Part shown: positions 57,702-64,000 of the stretch, one piece after another
How the letters are laid out: the number at the start of each line of letters is the position of its first letter
How positions within the stretch are numbered: the stretch's first letter is position 1
DNA from: Streptomyces sp. NBC_01216
GTDB taxonomy: Bacteria > Actinomycetota > Actinomycetes > Streptomycetales > Streptomycetaceae
Reading direction: 5' to 3'
Assembly (NCBI RefSeq): GCF_035994945.1
Contig: NZ_CP108677.1
Span: 5,208,001 to 5,272,000 of the forward strand
DNA length: 64,000 bases
Made by a program: the position numbers and the translations under genes
Notes under the pieces: generated by a model
Database searches by the model: none
Seen by the model: the letters and a program-made list of their open reading frames with translations, nothing else
What the model was told of the DNA's origin: nothing

Positions 57702-58318
57702 GCCGTGACCGCCAGGTCGCTCTCGGCCCGGCGGCCCAGGCTCTGGCGCAGGGTGGCGCGGGCGACCCGCTCGCCCAGGTGCCGTGCCGTGCGCAGGTCC
57801 GCCGCGCCGGGAGCCTGGTCGGGGCCGAGGTCGGCGGGCGACTGGGCCATGGCGCCGACGAAGCCGCCGAGCCGGTTGAGGTCCTCGGGGCTGCCGGCGG
57901 AGGAGTAGATCCAGCCGGGGGTCAGACCGAGCGGCACCCAGGTCATGCCGTGCTGGGCGGCGAACACGGTCATCGACAGCAGCGCGTTGTCCTTGTTCCC
58001 GTTGACGCCCGCCGAGTTGGTGAAGCCCGCCGCGAGTTTGTCCTGCCAGCCGCGCTCGGCCCAGACCGGCGCGCTCGCCTCGGCGAACGCCTGGAAGACG
58101 GCGGAGGTGGAGCCCATGTACGTCGGCGACCCGAAGATGATCGCCTCGGCACCGGCCAGGGCGGTCCACAGGCTTTCGTCGAGAACCGAGACGTCCCGCG
58201 CGTCGGCACGGACGCCGGGCACGGACGCCACGCCCTCGGCGACGGCGGCGGCCTGGCGGGCGGTGTGCCCGTAGCCGCTGTGATGCGCGATGACGACGGT
58301 GATCGGGGGTACAGCCAT
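57698..58318 (-). CDS. Flavodoxin-fold NAD(P)H oxidoreductase (WrbA-like)
   Basis: 206 residues from ATG 58318 (AGGAGG seven bases upstream). The FMN phosphate loop HHSGYGHTARQAAAVAEG, then FGSPTYMGSTSAVFQAFAE and the FTNSAGVNGNKDNALLSM segment mark the WrbA/NAD(P)H:quinone reductase family. It would reduce quinones or free flavin in the cytoplasm. It is the first gene of a two-gene unit with the nitronate monooxygenase and is divergent from a TetR gene whose operator flanks both. Confidence 0.9.
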   Translation of the reverse strand: MAVPPITVVIAHHSGYGHTARQAAAVAEGVASVPGVRADARDVSVLDESLWTALAGAEAIIFGSPTYMGSTSAVFQAFAEASAPVWAERGWQDKLAAGFTNSAGVNGNKDNALLSMTVFAAQHGMTWVPLGLTPGWIYSSAGSPEDLNRLGGFVGAMAQSPADLGPDQAPGAADLRTARHLGERVARATLRQSLGRRAESDLAVTA

Positions 58319-58372
58319 GGAACAGCCTCCTGGGTCGTCGGCGGGCCGGATGCCCGCTGACACCAAGAACGC

Positions 58373-58390
58373 TAGACGACCGGTCAACTA
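58373..58390. promoter_or_regulatory. TetR operator, reductase side
   Basis: Reading on the minus strand the site is TAGTTGACCGGTCGTCTA, containing the palindrome GACCGGTC. Fifteen of 18 bases match the site at 58415-58432, in opposite orientation. Confidence 0.7.
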
Positions 58391-58414
58391 AAAGCCAGCC
58401 GGGGGCCTCCCATG

Positions 58415-58434
58415 TAGTTGACCGCTCGTATAGT
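58415..58434 (+). promoter_or_regulatory. TetR operator overlapping the tetR -10; probable leaderless start
   Basis: TAGTTGACCGCTCGTATA (58415-58432) overlaps a consensus-like -10 TATAGT (58429-58434). Transcription would begin about seven bases later, at the ATG (58442); there is no ribosome site. Autorepression is expected. Confidence 0.65.
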
Positions 58435-58441
58435 GGCCGTC

Positions 58442-59035
58442 ATGGGACGCACCAGCACGGCACGCGAACGGCTCCTGGACGCCACCGGCGCACTCATGCG
58501 CAGCCGCGGCTACAGCAGCCTCGGCGTCGCCGAGATCTGTGCCCGCGCGGATGTGCGGAAGGGCAGCTTCTATCACTTCTTCGAGTCCAAGCAGGCGCTG
58601 ACCGTCGAGGTCGTCGACGCCTACTGGGAGAGCGAGCGGGACTGCTGGGCCGGCGTCCTGGCCGCGCCGGGGTCCGCTCTCGACCGGCTGCGCGCGCTGC
58701 TGGAGGCCATGGCGGCGGTCCAGCGCCGGATGAAGGAGACCTCCGGCACGGTCGACGGCTGCCTGCTGGGCAACCTCGCCCTGGAACTGAGCACCCAGGA
58801 ACCGGATGTCCGGGCCCGCCTGGAGACGATCTTCGACGAGCAGATCCGGCTGGTGGCCGGTGTCCTCGGGGACGCGGCGGCCGAAGGCGCGATCACGCCG
58901 GACCGCGCCTCCGCGGCGGCGGCCCGCGCGGTCGTCGCCCAGTTGGAGGGCATGGTGCTGTTCGCCAAGCTCAAGAACGACCCGGCGGTGCTCGACGACC
59001 TCTGGCCGCACACCCTCATGCTGCTGGGCGCCTGA
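58442..59035 (+). CDS. TetR-family repressor of the reductase/monooxygenase pair
   Basis: 197 residues from ATG 58442; the open frame starts eight codons earlier but within the promoter. The helix-turn-helix is RERLLDATGALMRSRGYSSLGVAEI then ARADVRKGSFYHFFESKQAL. The C-terminal domain (GTVDGCLLGNLALELSTQEPDVRARLETIFDEQI) matches TetR regulators next to electrophile-responsive reductases such as NemR-type systems, in which a Cys senses quinones or N-ethylmaleimide; Cys residues are present here (ICARAD, DCWAG, DGCLLG). A role as an electrophile sensor is inferred. Confidence 0.9.
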   Translation: MGRTSTARERLLDATGALMRSRGYSSLGVAEICARADVRKGSFYHFFESKQALTVEVVDAYWESERDCWAGVLAAPGSALDRLRALLEAMAAVQRRMKETSGTVDGCLLGNLALELSTQEPDVRARLETIFDEQIRLVAGVLGDAAAEGAITPDRASAAAARAVVAQLEGMVLFAKLKNDPAVLDDLWPHTLMLLGA

Positions 59036-59037
59036 GA

Positions 59038-59066
59038 GCCTGTCGGGTGACCTTCGATCGGCAGGC
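59038..59066. repeat. GCCTGTCGG intergenic palindrome, copy 3
   Basis: GCCTGTCG (59038-59045) pairs with CGGCAGGC (59059-59066) with one G-T pair, around GGTGACCTTCGAT. It starts two bases after the tetR stop. The rest of 59067-59394 shows no gene. Confidence 0.55.
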
Positions 59067-59284
59067 GGGCGCGTTCTGGTATGTGCGATTCCAAGGCGCC
59101 GGGATGTCGCTGTGGCGGAACTGCCAGGGCATGCCGACAGCACCGGCAGCGCGCGCGCCAGGGCGTGACCGCCCGGCCAGAGGCCACCCGACTGGGTCTG
59201 AGGGGCCGTCGGTCGCCCCGGGGTGACCGACGGGCTGCCCTTCTGTCGGGCGGGGCGCCGGCGCGGAGCCCGGAAAACGCGGCG

Positions 59285-59316
59285 GGCCCCGCTCCTCCGG
59301 TGGGGAGGGCGGGGCC
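59285..59316 (-). terminator. Hairpin downstream of the transglycosylase gene
   Basis: GGCCCCGC pairs with GCGGGGCC, and the inner CCTCC/GGAGG extends the stem. It lies about 80 bases after the transglycosylase stop. Confidence 0.7.
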
Positions 59317-59394
59317 TTGCGTCCGCGTCCGCGGCGGCCGGTGGCGGTGGAGCGGGCCCGGGGTCGGGCTCTGGTGTCCGGCCGGTCCTCGGAC

Positions 59395-59796
59395 TCAGTA
59401 CCAGCCGTTGGCCTGCCAGAACGACCAGGCGGCGTTCGGGCTTCCGTAGCGCTCGTTCATGTAGTTCAGGCCCCACTTGATCTGCGTGGCGGGGTTCGTC
59501 TTCCAGTCGGCACCGGCCGAGGCCATCTTCGAGGCCGGCAGGGCCTGGACCAGGCCGTAGGCGCCGCTTGAGGAGTTGGTCGCGGTGAAGTTCCAGCCCG
59601 ACTCGTGCTCGACGATCTTGCTGAAGGCCTGGTACTGGCCGGCCGGGACGATCTTCTTGGCGATCTCCTGGGGGCTGGCGGCCGAGGCCGAAGCGGTCGT
59701 TCCCAGTACCGCGCCCGAGGCTGCCAGCAGCACGGCTGCGGAGGCGGCGACGGTCTTCTTGCGGTCGGAGACACGAGTGGCGAGGGAGCGGAGCAA
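59395..59796 (-). CDS. Small secreted lytic-transglycosylase-like protein
   Basis: 133 residues from TTG 59796 with AGG about eight bases upstream. A signal peptide (about 1-40, ending ASASAA) precedes a compact SLT-type domain: FSKIVEHESGWNFTATNSSSGAYGLVQALPASKMASAG contains the catalytic Glu and the GxYGLxQ motif, and the ending WGLNYMNERYGSPNAAWSFWQANGWY is typical of Streptomyces small transglycosylases. It would cleave glycan strands during growth or germination. The 290-base GC-rich region upstream has several hairpins but I do not see a c-di-AMP riboswitch there. Confidence 0.87.
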   Translation of the reverse strand: MLRSLATRVSDRKKTVAASAAVLLAASGAVLGTTASASAASPQEIAKKIVPAGQYQAFSKIVEHESGWNFTATNSSSGAYGLVQALPASKMASAGADWKTNPATQIKWGLNYMNERYGSPNAAWSFWQANGWY

Positions 59797-60084
59797 GGTG
59801 CGTACCTAACGTCGGGGACTTGGTCGACGCCGGGCGTTTCGGGCAAGCCGGAACCAGAGCCCGGGAAATCCGGGAACCGGGGGGATCGGCCTGTCCGGGG
59901 GAAGCAGCGGCGAACGCTTGCCGCCCGGCGACGTCCACCAGAGAAGCAGGGCGGGAGGACCGGCGCAACGACCCCTTGTACTAGTGCGGTTCGCACGACC
60001 GTGGAAGCGTCCGCGGCGACGCTACGGGTGTTTTCGCAGGCCAAGAGGGCCTATGGGGTGATTTGGGCGGGTCTCGACTGTCTA

Positions 60085-60954
60085 CTATTCCGGGCCGTAG
60101 GGGACTTTGGTCATGTGGGCCGCCTCACCGCGAAGAGGTCCTTCCGCGGCCTCGAATGTGACCTGGGCCTCGAAATTGGCCCGCCGGGTGGCCCGCCGGA
60201 GCGCCTTCAGGAGGGTGCCGCCGACGGTCAGGGTCAGGACGACGGTGAGCGCGGCGCGCCCGAGGTCCCAGCCGACGGACGTCGCCAGTACGTAGGCCAG
60301 GAACCGCACGAGGTTCTCCCGCACCGGGTCGCCCGGCACGAAGGCGATCCCGTGCGCCAGGCCGCCGACCGTCACCCAGCCGTACAGATTGGTGACCGTG
60401 CCGTACGCGAAGGCGGCCAGGAACCCGTACGCCGAGAGCATCAGCAGCTCGCCCCGGCCGCGGAGCCGCTCCGGTCCCGGCAGCAGGCCGGCGCCCATCG
60501 TGAACCAGCCCATCGCCAGCATCTGCACCGGCATCCAGGGGCCCACCCCGCCCGTCAGCAGCGCGGACGCGAACATCGTGACCGAGCCGAGGACGAAGCC
60601 GAAGCCCGGTCCGAGGACCCGGCCGCTCAGCACCATCAGGAAGAACATCGGCTCGATGCCGGCGGTCCCCGCTCCCAGGGGCCGCAGCGCCGCCCCCACG
60701 GCGGCGAGCACGCCCAGCATCGCGACCGCCTTCGCGTCCATCCCGCAGTCGGAGATCGTCGCGACCACCACCCCGATCAGCAGCGGAAGCAGCGCGGCGA
60801 ACAGCCAGGGCGCGTCGGCGGCATGGGTGGTGACCGCCGCGTCACCGTCCGCCAGAAGGGGCCAGCCGACGGCGATCAGACCGATCACGGAGACCAGGAC
60901 GAGGGCGGCGACCGAACGCGGCCCGAGCCGGACCGGTCGTGTCCGGGTGCTCAC
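60085..60954 (-). CDS. ECF transporter substrate-binding (S) membrane component
   Basis: 289 residues from GTG 60954, which overlaps the ATPase stop (GTGA), with GGAGG four bases upstream. Six to eight helices: LVLVSVIGLIAVGWPLL, then LFAALLPLLIGVVVATI, GAGTAGIEPMFFLMVLSGRVLGPGFGFVLGSVTMFASALLTGGVGPWMPVQMLAMGWFTMGAG, which is the ECF S-component (CbrT/HtsU-like) glycine-rich pattern, and further helices to about 245. It binds a vitamin-type or similar small molecule; specificity cannot be read. It ends the operon. Confidence 0.87.
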   Translation of the reverse strand: MSTRTRPVRLGPRSVAALVLVSVIGLIAVGWPLLADGDAAVTTHAADAPWLFAALLPLLIGVVVATISDCGMDAKAVAMLGVLAAVGAALRPLGAGTAGIEPMFFLMVLSGRVLGPGFGFVLGSVTMFASALLTGGVGPWMPVQMLAMGWFTMGAGLLPGPERLRGRGELLMLSAYGFLAAFAYGTVTNLYGWVTVGGLAHGIAFVPGDPVRENLVRFLAYVLATSVGWDLGRAALTVVLTLTVGGTLLKALRRATRRANFEAQVTFEAAEGPLRGEAAHMTKVPYGPE

Positions 60955-62723
60955 AACGCCTCCCGCACCTGTTCGACCGTGAGCCACGGCTGGGGGGCCA
61001 GGATCTTCGCGACCTGGGGGGAGAAGGCGGGGGAGGAGACGACCACCTCGGCGGTCGGACCGTCCGCGACGATCTCACCGCCGGCCAGGATCACCACCCG
61101 GTGCGCCAGCTCCGCGGCGAGTTCCACGTCGTGCGTGGCCAGCACGATGGCGTGGCCCTCGGCCGCCAGCGTCCGCAGATGCGTGACGAGGCGGGCCTTG
61201 GCCGCGTAGTCCAGGCCCCGGGTCGGCTCGTCGAGGAGGATCAGGGGCGGGCGTCCGGTCAGCACGACGGCCAGGGCCAGCGCGAGACGCTGCCCCTCCG
61301 ACAGATCGCGGGGGTGGGTGTCGTCCGTCACACCCGGAAGCAGCGCGGAGACGAGGGCGCGACAGCTGCCGGGTCCGGCGCCCGCGTCCGCGTCGGCCGC
61401 GTCGCACTCCGCGCCGACGGTGTCCGCGTACAGCAGGTCGCGGGGTTCCTGCGGCACCAGGCCCACCTGCCGGATCAGCGTCCGGGGGTCGGTGCGGTGC
61501 GGGGTCCGGTCGCCGACGAGGATTCCGCCGGACGTCGGCTCGATCATCCCGACGACGGCCCCGAGCAGTGTCGACTTGCCCGCGCCGTTGCGGCCCATGA
61601 GCGCCACGGTCTCTCCCACGGTGACCCGCAGGTCGACCCTCCGCAGTGCCTCGACCCGTCCACGCCGGACTCCGAGCCCGCGCACCTCGACCAGTGCGCC
61701 CGAGCCGTCGGGCTTCCTCGCCGCCCCGGCGCCCCGGCGCCGTCGGAACAGCGAGAAGCCCGAGCGACGATCGGTCGCGGACGGACTCCCGGCCCGGCCC
61801 GCTTCCGCCGAAGCCGACCGAGGCAGGGGCATCGGGGCGGACGGGGGCGTCGAAGGGGACGAAGGCGAGGGTGAGGGCGGCGCCGGGGCCGGGGACGGGA
61901 GTGGACGCGCCGGAGTGGCGTCCCGGAGACGCTCCCGTAGTTCGCCCGCCCCGCGTCGGGCGTCCCGCACGGTCAGCGGCAGCGGTTCCCAGCCGGCGAG
62001 CCGGCCCAGGGCCACGACCGGCGGATACACCGGCGAGACGGACATCACGTCGGCCGGCGGACCCATGACGCCGTCGGGCAGCAGCAGCACCTGGTCCGCG
62101 TACTGCACCACCCGCTCCAGACGGTGCTCCGCCATCAGGATGGTCGTCCCCAGGTCGTGGACCAGGCGTTGCAGCACCGCGAGGACGTCCTCGGCCGCCG
62201 CCGGGTCGAGCGCCGAGGTCGGCTCGTCGAGGACCAGGACCCGTGGGTGCGGGGTCAGCACCGAACCGATCGCGACCCGCTGCCGCTGTCCGCCGGACAG
62301 GGTGGCGATCGGCCGGTCCCGCAGCTCGGCCAGCCCCAGCAGGTCCAGGGTCTCCTCCACCCGGCGCCGCATCACCCCGGGCGCCAGGCCCAGCGACTCC
62401 ATTCCGTACGCCAGCTCGTCCTCGACGGTGTCCGTGACGAAGTGGGCCGAGGGGTCCTGCCCCACGGTGCCGACGACGTCGGCCAGTTCGCGGGGCTTGT
62501 GCGTCCGGGTGTCGCGTCCCGCGACCGTCACCCGGCCCGTCAGCGTCCCGCCGGTGAAGTGCGGCACCAGCCCCGAGACGGCGCCGAGCAGCGTCGACTT
62601 GCCCACGCCCGACGGACCGACGAGCAGGACCAGCTCACCTTCGGGGACCGTCAGGTCCAGGCCCCGCAGAGTGGGCTGGGCCCCCTCCGCGTACGTCACG
62701 GAGACGTTCTCGAAGCGGATCAC
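60951..62723 (-). CDS. Fused double ATPase (EcfA1-EcfA2) of the ECF transporter
   Basis: 590 residues from GTG 62723 (GGAGG seven bases upstream; the start overlaps the EcfT stop). Two ABC ATPase domains: domain 1 has Walker A GPSGVGKST, signature LSGGQRQR, Walker B VLVLDEPTSALD; domain 2 has GRNGAGKST, signature LSEGQRLA and ILLDEPTRGLD. A Pro/Ser-rich linker (about 280-350) separates them. ECF transporters usually use two ATPases, here in one chain. The second signature has Glu for Gly (LSEGQ), which is common in ECF A2 subunits. Confidence 0.93.
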   Translation of the reverse strand: MIRFENVSVTYAEGAQPTLRGLDLTVPEGELVLLVGPSGVGKSTLLGAVSGLVPHFTGGTLTGRVTVAGRDTRTHKPRELADVVGTVGQDPSAHFVTDTVEDELAYGMESLGLAPGVMRRRVEETLDLLGLAELRDRPIATLSGGQRQRVAIGSVLTPHPRVLVLDEPTSALDPAAAEDVLAVLQRLVHDLGTTILMAEHRLERVVQYADQVLLLPDGVMGPPADVMSVSPVYPPVVALGRLAGWEPLPLTVRDARRGAGELRERLRDATPARPLPSPAPAPPSPSPSSPSTPPSAPMPLPRSASAEAGRAGSPSATDRRSGFSLFRRRRGAGAARKPDGSGALVEVRGLGVRRGRVEALRRVDLRVTVGETVALMGRNGAGKSTLLGAVVGMIEPTSGGILVGDRTPHRTDPRTLIRQVGLVPQEPRDLLYADTVGAECDAADADAGAGPGSCRALVSALLPGVTDDTHPRDLSEGQRLALALAVVLTGRPPLILLDEPTRGLDYAAKARLVTHLRTLAAEGHAIVLATHDVELAAELAHRVVILAGGEIVADGPTAEVVVSSPAFSPQVAKILAPQPWLTVEQVREAL

Positions 62724-63826
62724 GCGGAAACCTCCTCGGCGCGGGGCGCCGGTGCGACGAACGCGGGCAGCAGGCCCACCAGGACGGAGGCGGCGGGCCA
62801 CAGCGGCAGCTCCGGCGCCACCAGCGGCACGACTCCGGGGTGCAGCGCCTCGTACATGTACGCGTTCGCCAGGATCATCAGCGCCGCGACGGCGACACCC
62901 GACGCGGCGACCAGCCATGCCCGCGGGCCCCACCGGTCGGGCCGGTAGCGGGTCCGTGCCGCACGCCGCCCGCCCAGCCGCAGCCCGGCCACGGCGGCGG
63001 TGAGCCCGCCGACCACGAGCGGCAGCCCGTACCCCGCGCCCTCCGCCGCCAGCAGACCGTACGAACCGGCGCACACACCGAGCAGCCCGCCCAGCGTCAG
63101 CACGTTCGTCGTCCGACGCACGGCCGCCGGGACCCGCGCCGTGCGTCCGTAGCCGCGCGCGTCCATCGACGCCGCCACCGCGACCGAGCGCTCCAGCGCG
63201 CCCTCCAGGACCGGAAGCCCGATCCGGAGCACCGCCCGCACCCCGCCCGTCGGCCGCCCGCGCAGCCGCCGGGCCGTGCGCAGCCGCAGCACGTCCGCGA
63301 CCATGTTCGGGGCGAACGTCATCGCGACGACGACGGCCACCCCCGCCTCGTAGAGCGCGCCCGGCAGGGACTTGAGCAGCCGCGCCGGGTTGGCCAGCGC
63401 GTTCGCCGCGCCCACGCAGATCAGCAGGGTCGCCAGCTTCGCCCCGTCGTACAGGGCGAACACCACCTGCTCGGCGGTGACCCGTCCCCCGATCCGGACC
63501 CCTTGGGCCCAGGAGGGCAGCGGCACCTCGGGCAGGGTGAACAGGACGTGTGAACCCGGGATCGGCGAGCCCAGGACGACGGAGAAGACCACCCGCAGGA
63601 ACACCACGAACAGTCCCAGCTTCACGAACGCCCCGTACGAGCGGGCCCAGGGCGCGTCGGTACGGCGGGCCCCGACGACGTAGCCGGCCACTCCCACGAT
63701 CAGCCCCAGGACCAGCATGTTGGTGGTGCGGGATGCGGCCACGGCCAGACCCAGTGCCCACAGCCACCAGGCGCCGGCGTGCAGGGCGTTGGAGCGGTTC
63801 GCCTCCGGGGCGCGGAGCGTCGTCAT
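62720..63826 (-). CDS. ECF transporter T component (EcfT/CbiQ)
   Basis: 368 residues. At least seven helices; the T-component signature AASMDARGYGR (Ala-Arg-Gly coupling helix) lies mid-protein after EGALERSVAV, with a second ALRRLRGRP-type helix (RLRTARRLRGRPTGG). An extra C-terminal membrane portion (about 245-345) is present, as in some actinobacterial members. Start and stop overlap neighbours by four bases each, so all four genes are coupled. Confidence 0.92.
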   Translation of the reverse strand: MTTLRAPEANRSNALHAGAWWLWALGLAVAASRTTNMLVLGLIVGVAGYVVGARRTDAPWARSYGAFVKLGLFVVFLRVVFSVVLGSPIPGSHVLFTLPEVPLPSWAQGVRIGGRVTAEQVVFALYDGAKLATLLICVGAANALANPARLLKSLPGALYEAGVAVVVAMTFAPNMVADVLRLRTARRLRGRPTGGVRAVLRIGLPVLEGALERSVAVAASMDARGYGRTARVPAAVRRTTNVLTLGGLLGVCAGSYGLLAAEGAGYGLPLVVGGLTAAVAGLRLGGRRAARTRYRPDRWGPRAWLVAASGVAVAALMILANAYMYEALHPGVVPLVAPELPLWPAASVLVGLLPAFVAPAPRAEEVSA

Positions 63827-64000
63827 CGCCGGCGACGGGCCCGCAGGACGGCGGCTCCTCCGAGTACGAGCACGGCGGCTCCGCCCGCGACGATCCCGAC
63901 GGACGGTCCGCCGTCGTCACGCTGCTCCCCGTCTTCCGGCGGCGCGGCGGCCGAGGCGGTCGGCCGCCCGGCGGGCGTGCCGGACGGTTCCCGCTCCGAC
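63823..64000 (-). CDS. C-terminus of a surface-anchored protein, first visible gene of the ECF operon (partial)
   Basis: Only the last 58 residues are in the window. They read as a Pro/Thr/Ser-rich stalk followed by a membrane helix (GIVAGGAAVLVLGGAAVL) and a basic RARRRR end, an LPXTG-less sorting-type or TM anchor. The stop overlaps the EcfT ATG (ATGA). In Streptomyces similar ECF operons begin with large secreted proteins, some with DUF4430 or prenyltransferase-like repeats; the domain here is outside the window, so no identity is given. Confidence 0.7.
   Translation of the reverse strand, partial: SEREPSGTPAGRPTASAAAPPEDGEQRDDGGPSVGIVAGGAAVLVLGGAAVLRARRRR

Noticed and set aside
59797..60084. 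Possible c-di-AMP (ydaO) riboswitch leader upstream of the secreted transglycosylase gene
   Set aside because: The region is GC-rich with hairpins, and wall hydrolases in Streptomyces can have this riboswitch, but the conserved CCGAA...CAGC...GGU core elements are not found in the right order.

Overview
The window is a very GC-rich actinobacterial chromosome segment with a strong codon-position GC bias. Its content points to Streptomyces: a FasR/FabD pair, DUF1023 hydrolases, a family I36 inhibitor, DHA2 exporters, and many GTG starts with four-base gene overlaps. Most of it looks like chromosomal core or conserved sequence, interrupted by one small tRNA-borne island near 35-37 kb and a zone of decaying genes near 45.5-47 kb.

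Layout. 0-2.3 kb: the start of fabD, its activator fasR, and a pirin. 2.4-9.6 kb: a cell-envelope block with an L,D-transpeptidase, then a FemX-type aminoacyltransferase translationally coupled to a MurJ flippase, and a response regulator / histidine kinase / GerMN-like lipoprotein operon built like mtrA-mtrB-lpqB. 9.7-18.4 kb: a serine hydrolase, a MerR-controlled aldo/keto reductase, a DUF4429 protein, a DUF1023 hydrolase, a TetR repressor divergent from a DHA2 exporter, a secreted I36 inhibitor with an Ala-Thr microsatellite, and a K+ channel. 18.7-22.8 kb: aceE (homodimeric pyruvate dehydrogenase E1), DUF3052 and an AhpE-type peroxiredoxin, a grouping also found in mycobacteria.

22.9-31.8 kb is a complete Ter stress locus: two TerD proteins, a DUF475/TerC membrane protein, a TerA-like protein, a divergent TerD with a disordered tail, then a tightly packed operon of a CitE-like lyase, a fused phosphoribosyltransferase/TRSP-StiP protein and a HAD phosphatase. 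The operon matches the pathway proposed in the literature to make a nucleoside-like metabolite linked to Ter proteins. 31.9-34.7 kb: an FmdB zinc ribbon, a coiled-coil membrane protein and a DUF4097 lipoprotein.

34.8-37 kb: a tRNA-Val(UAC) gene whose 3' half is repeated exactly (44 bp) 1.84 kb downstream. Between the two copies lie a broken IS5-type transposase, an unknown small protein, an Imm32-like immunity gene and three GTGCCAG repeats resembling integrase arm sites. No integrase remains. The tRNA's probable original terminator now sits beyond the distal repeat, followed by a diverged tail copy of the island's unknown gene.

37.2-45 kb: a flavoprotein, small conserved proteins, a GntR regulator with twin operators, DUF2277, DedA, DoxX behind a probable iron box, a PhoD phosphatase and a secreted HNH nuclease. 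45.5-47.3 kb: a frameshifted GIY-YIG gene, a uracil-DNA-glycosylase-like gene broken in several frames, and mepB. 47.4-53.6 kb: a HAD phosphatase, a peptidoglycan-binding membrane protein, a DHA2 exporter fused to a MarR-like domain, a GNAT enzyme, a MhuD-like haem oxygenase and an O-methyltransferase. 53.8-59 kb: a CYP125-like P450 divergent from a FadA5-like thiolase across a 22-bp palindrome, then a nitronate monooxygenase / flavodoxin pair with a divergent TetR. 59.4-64 kb: a secreted lytic transglycosylase and an ECF transporter operon whose first gene runs off the window.

Gene identities are family-level calls from reading the sequence. No database search or structure prediction was run.
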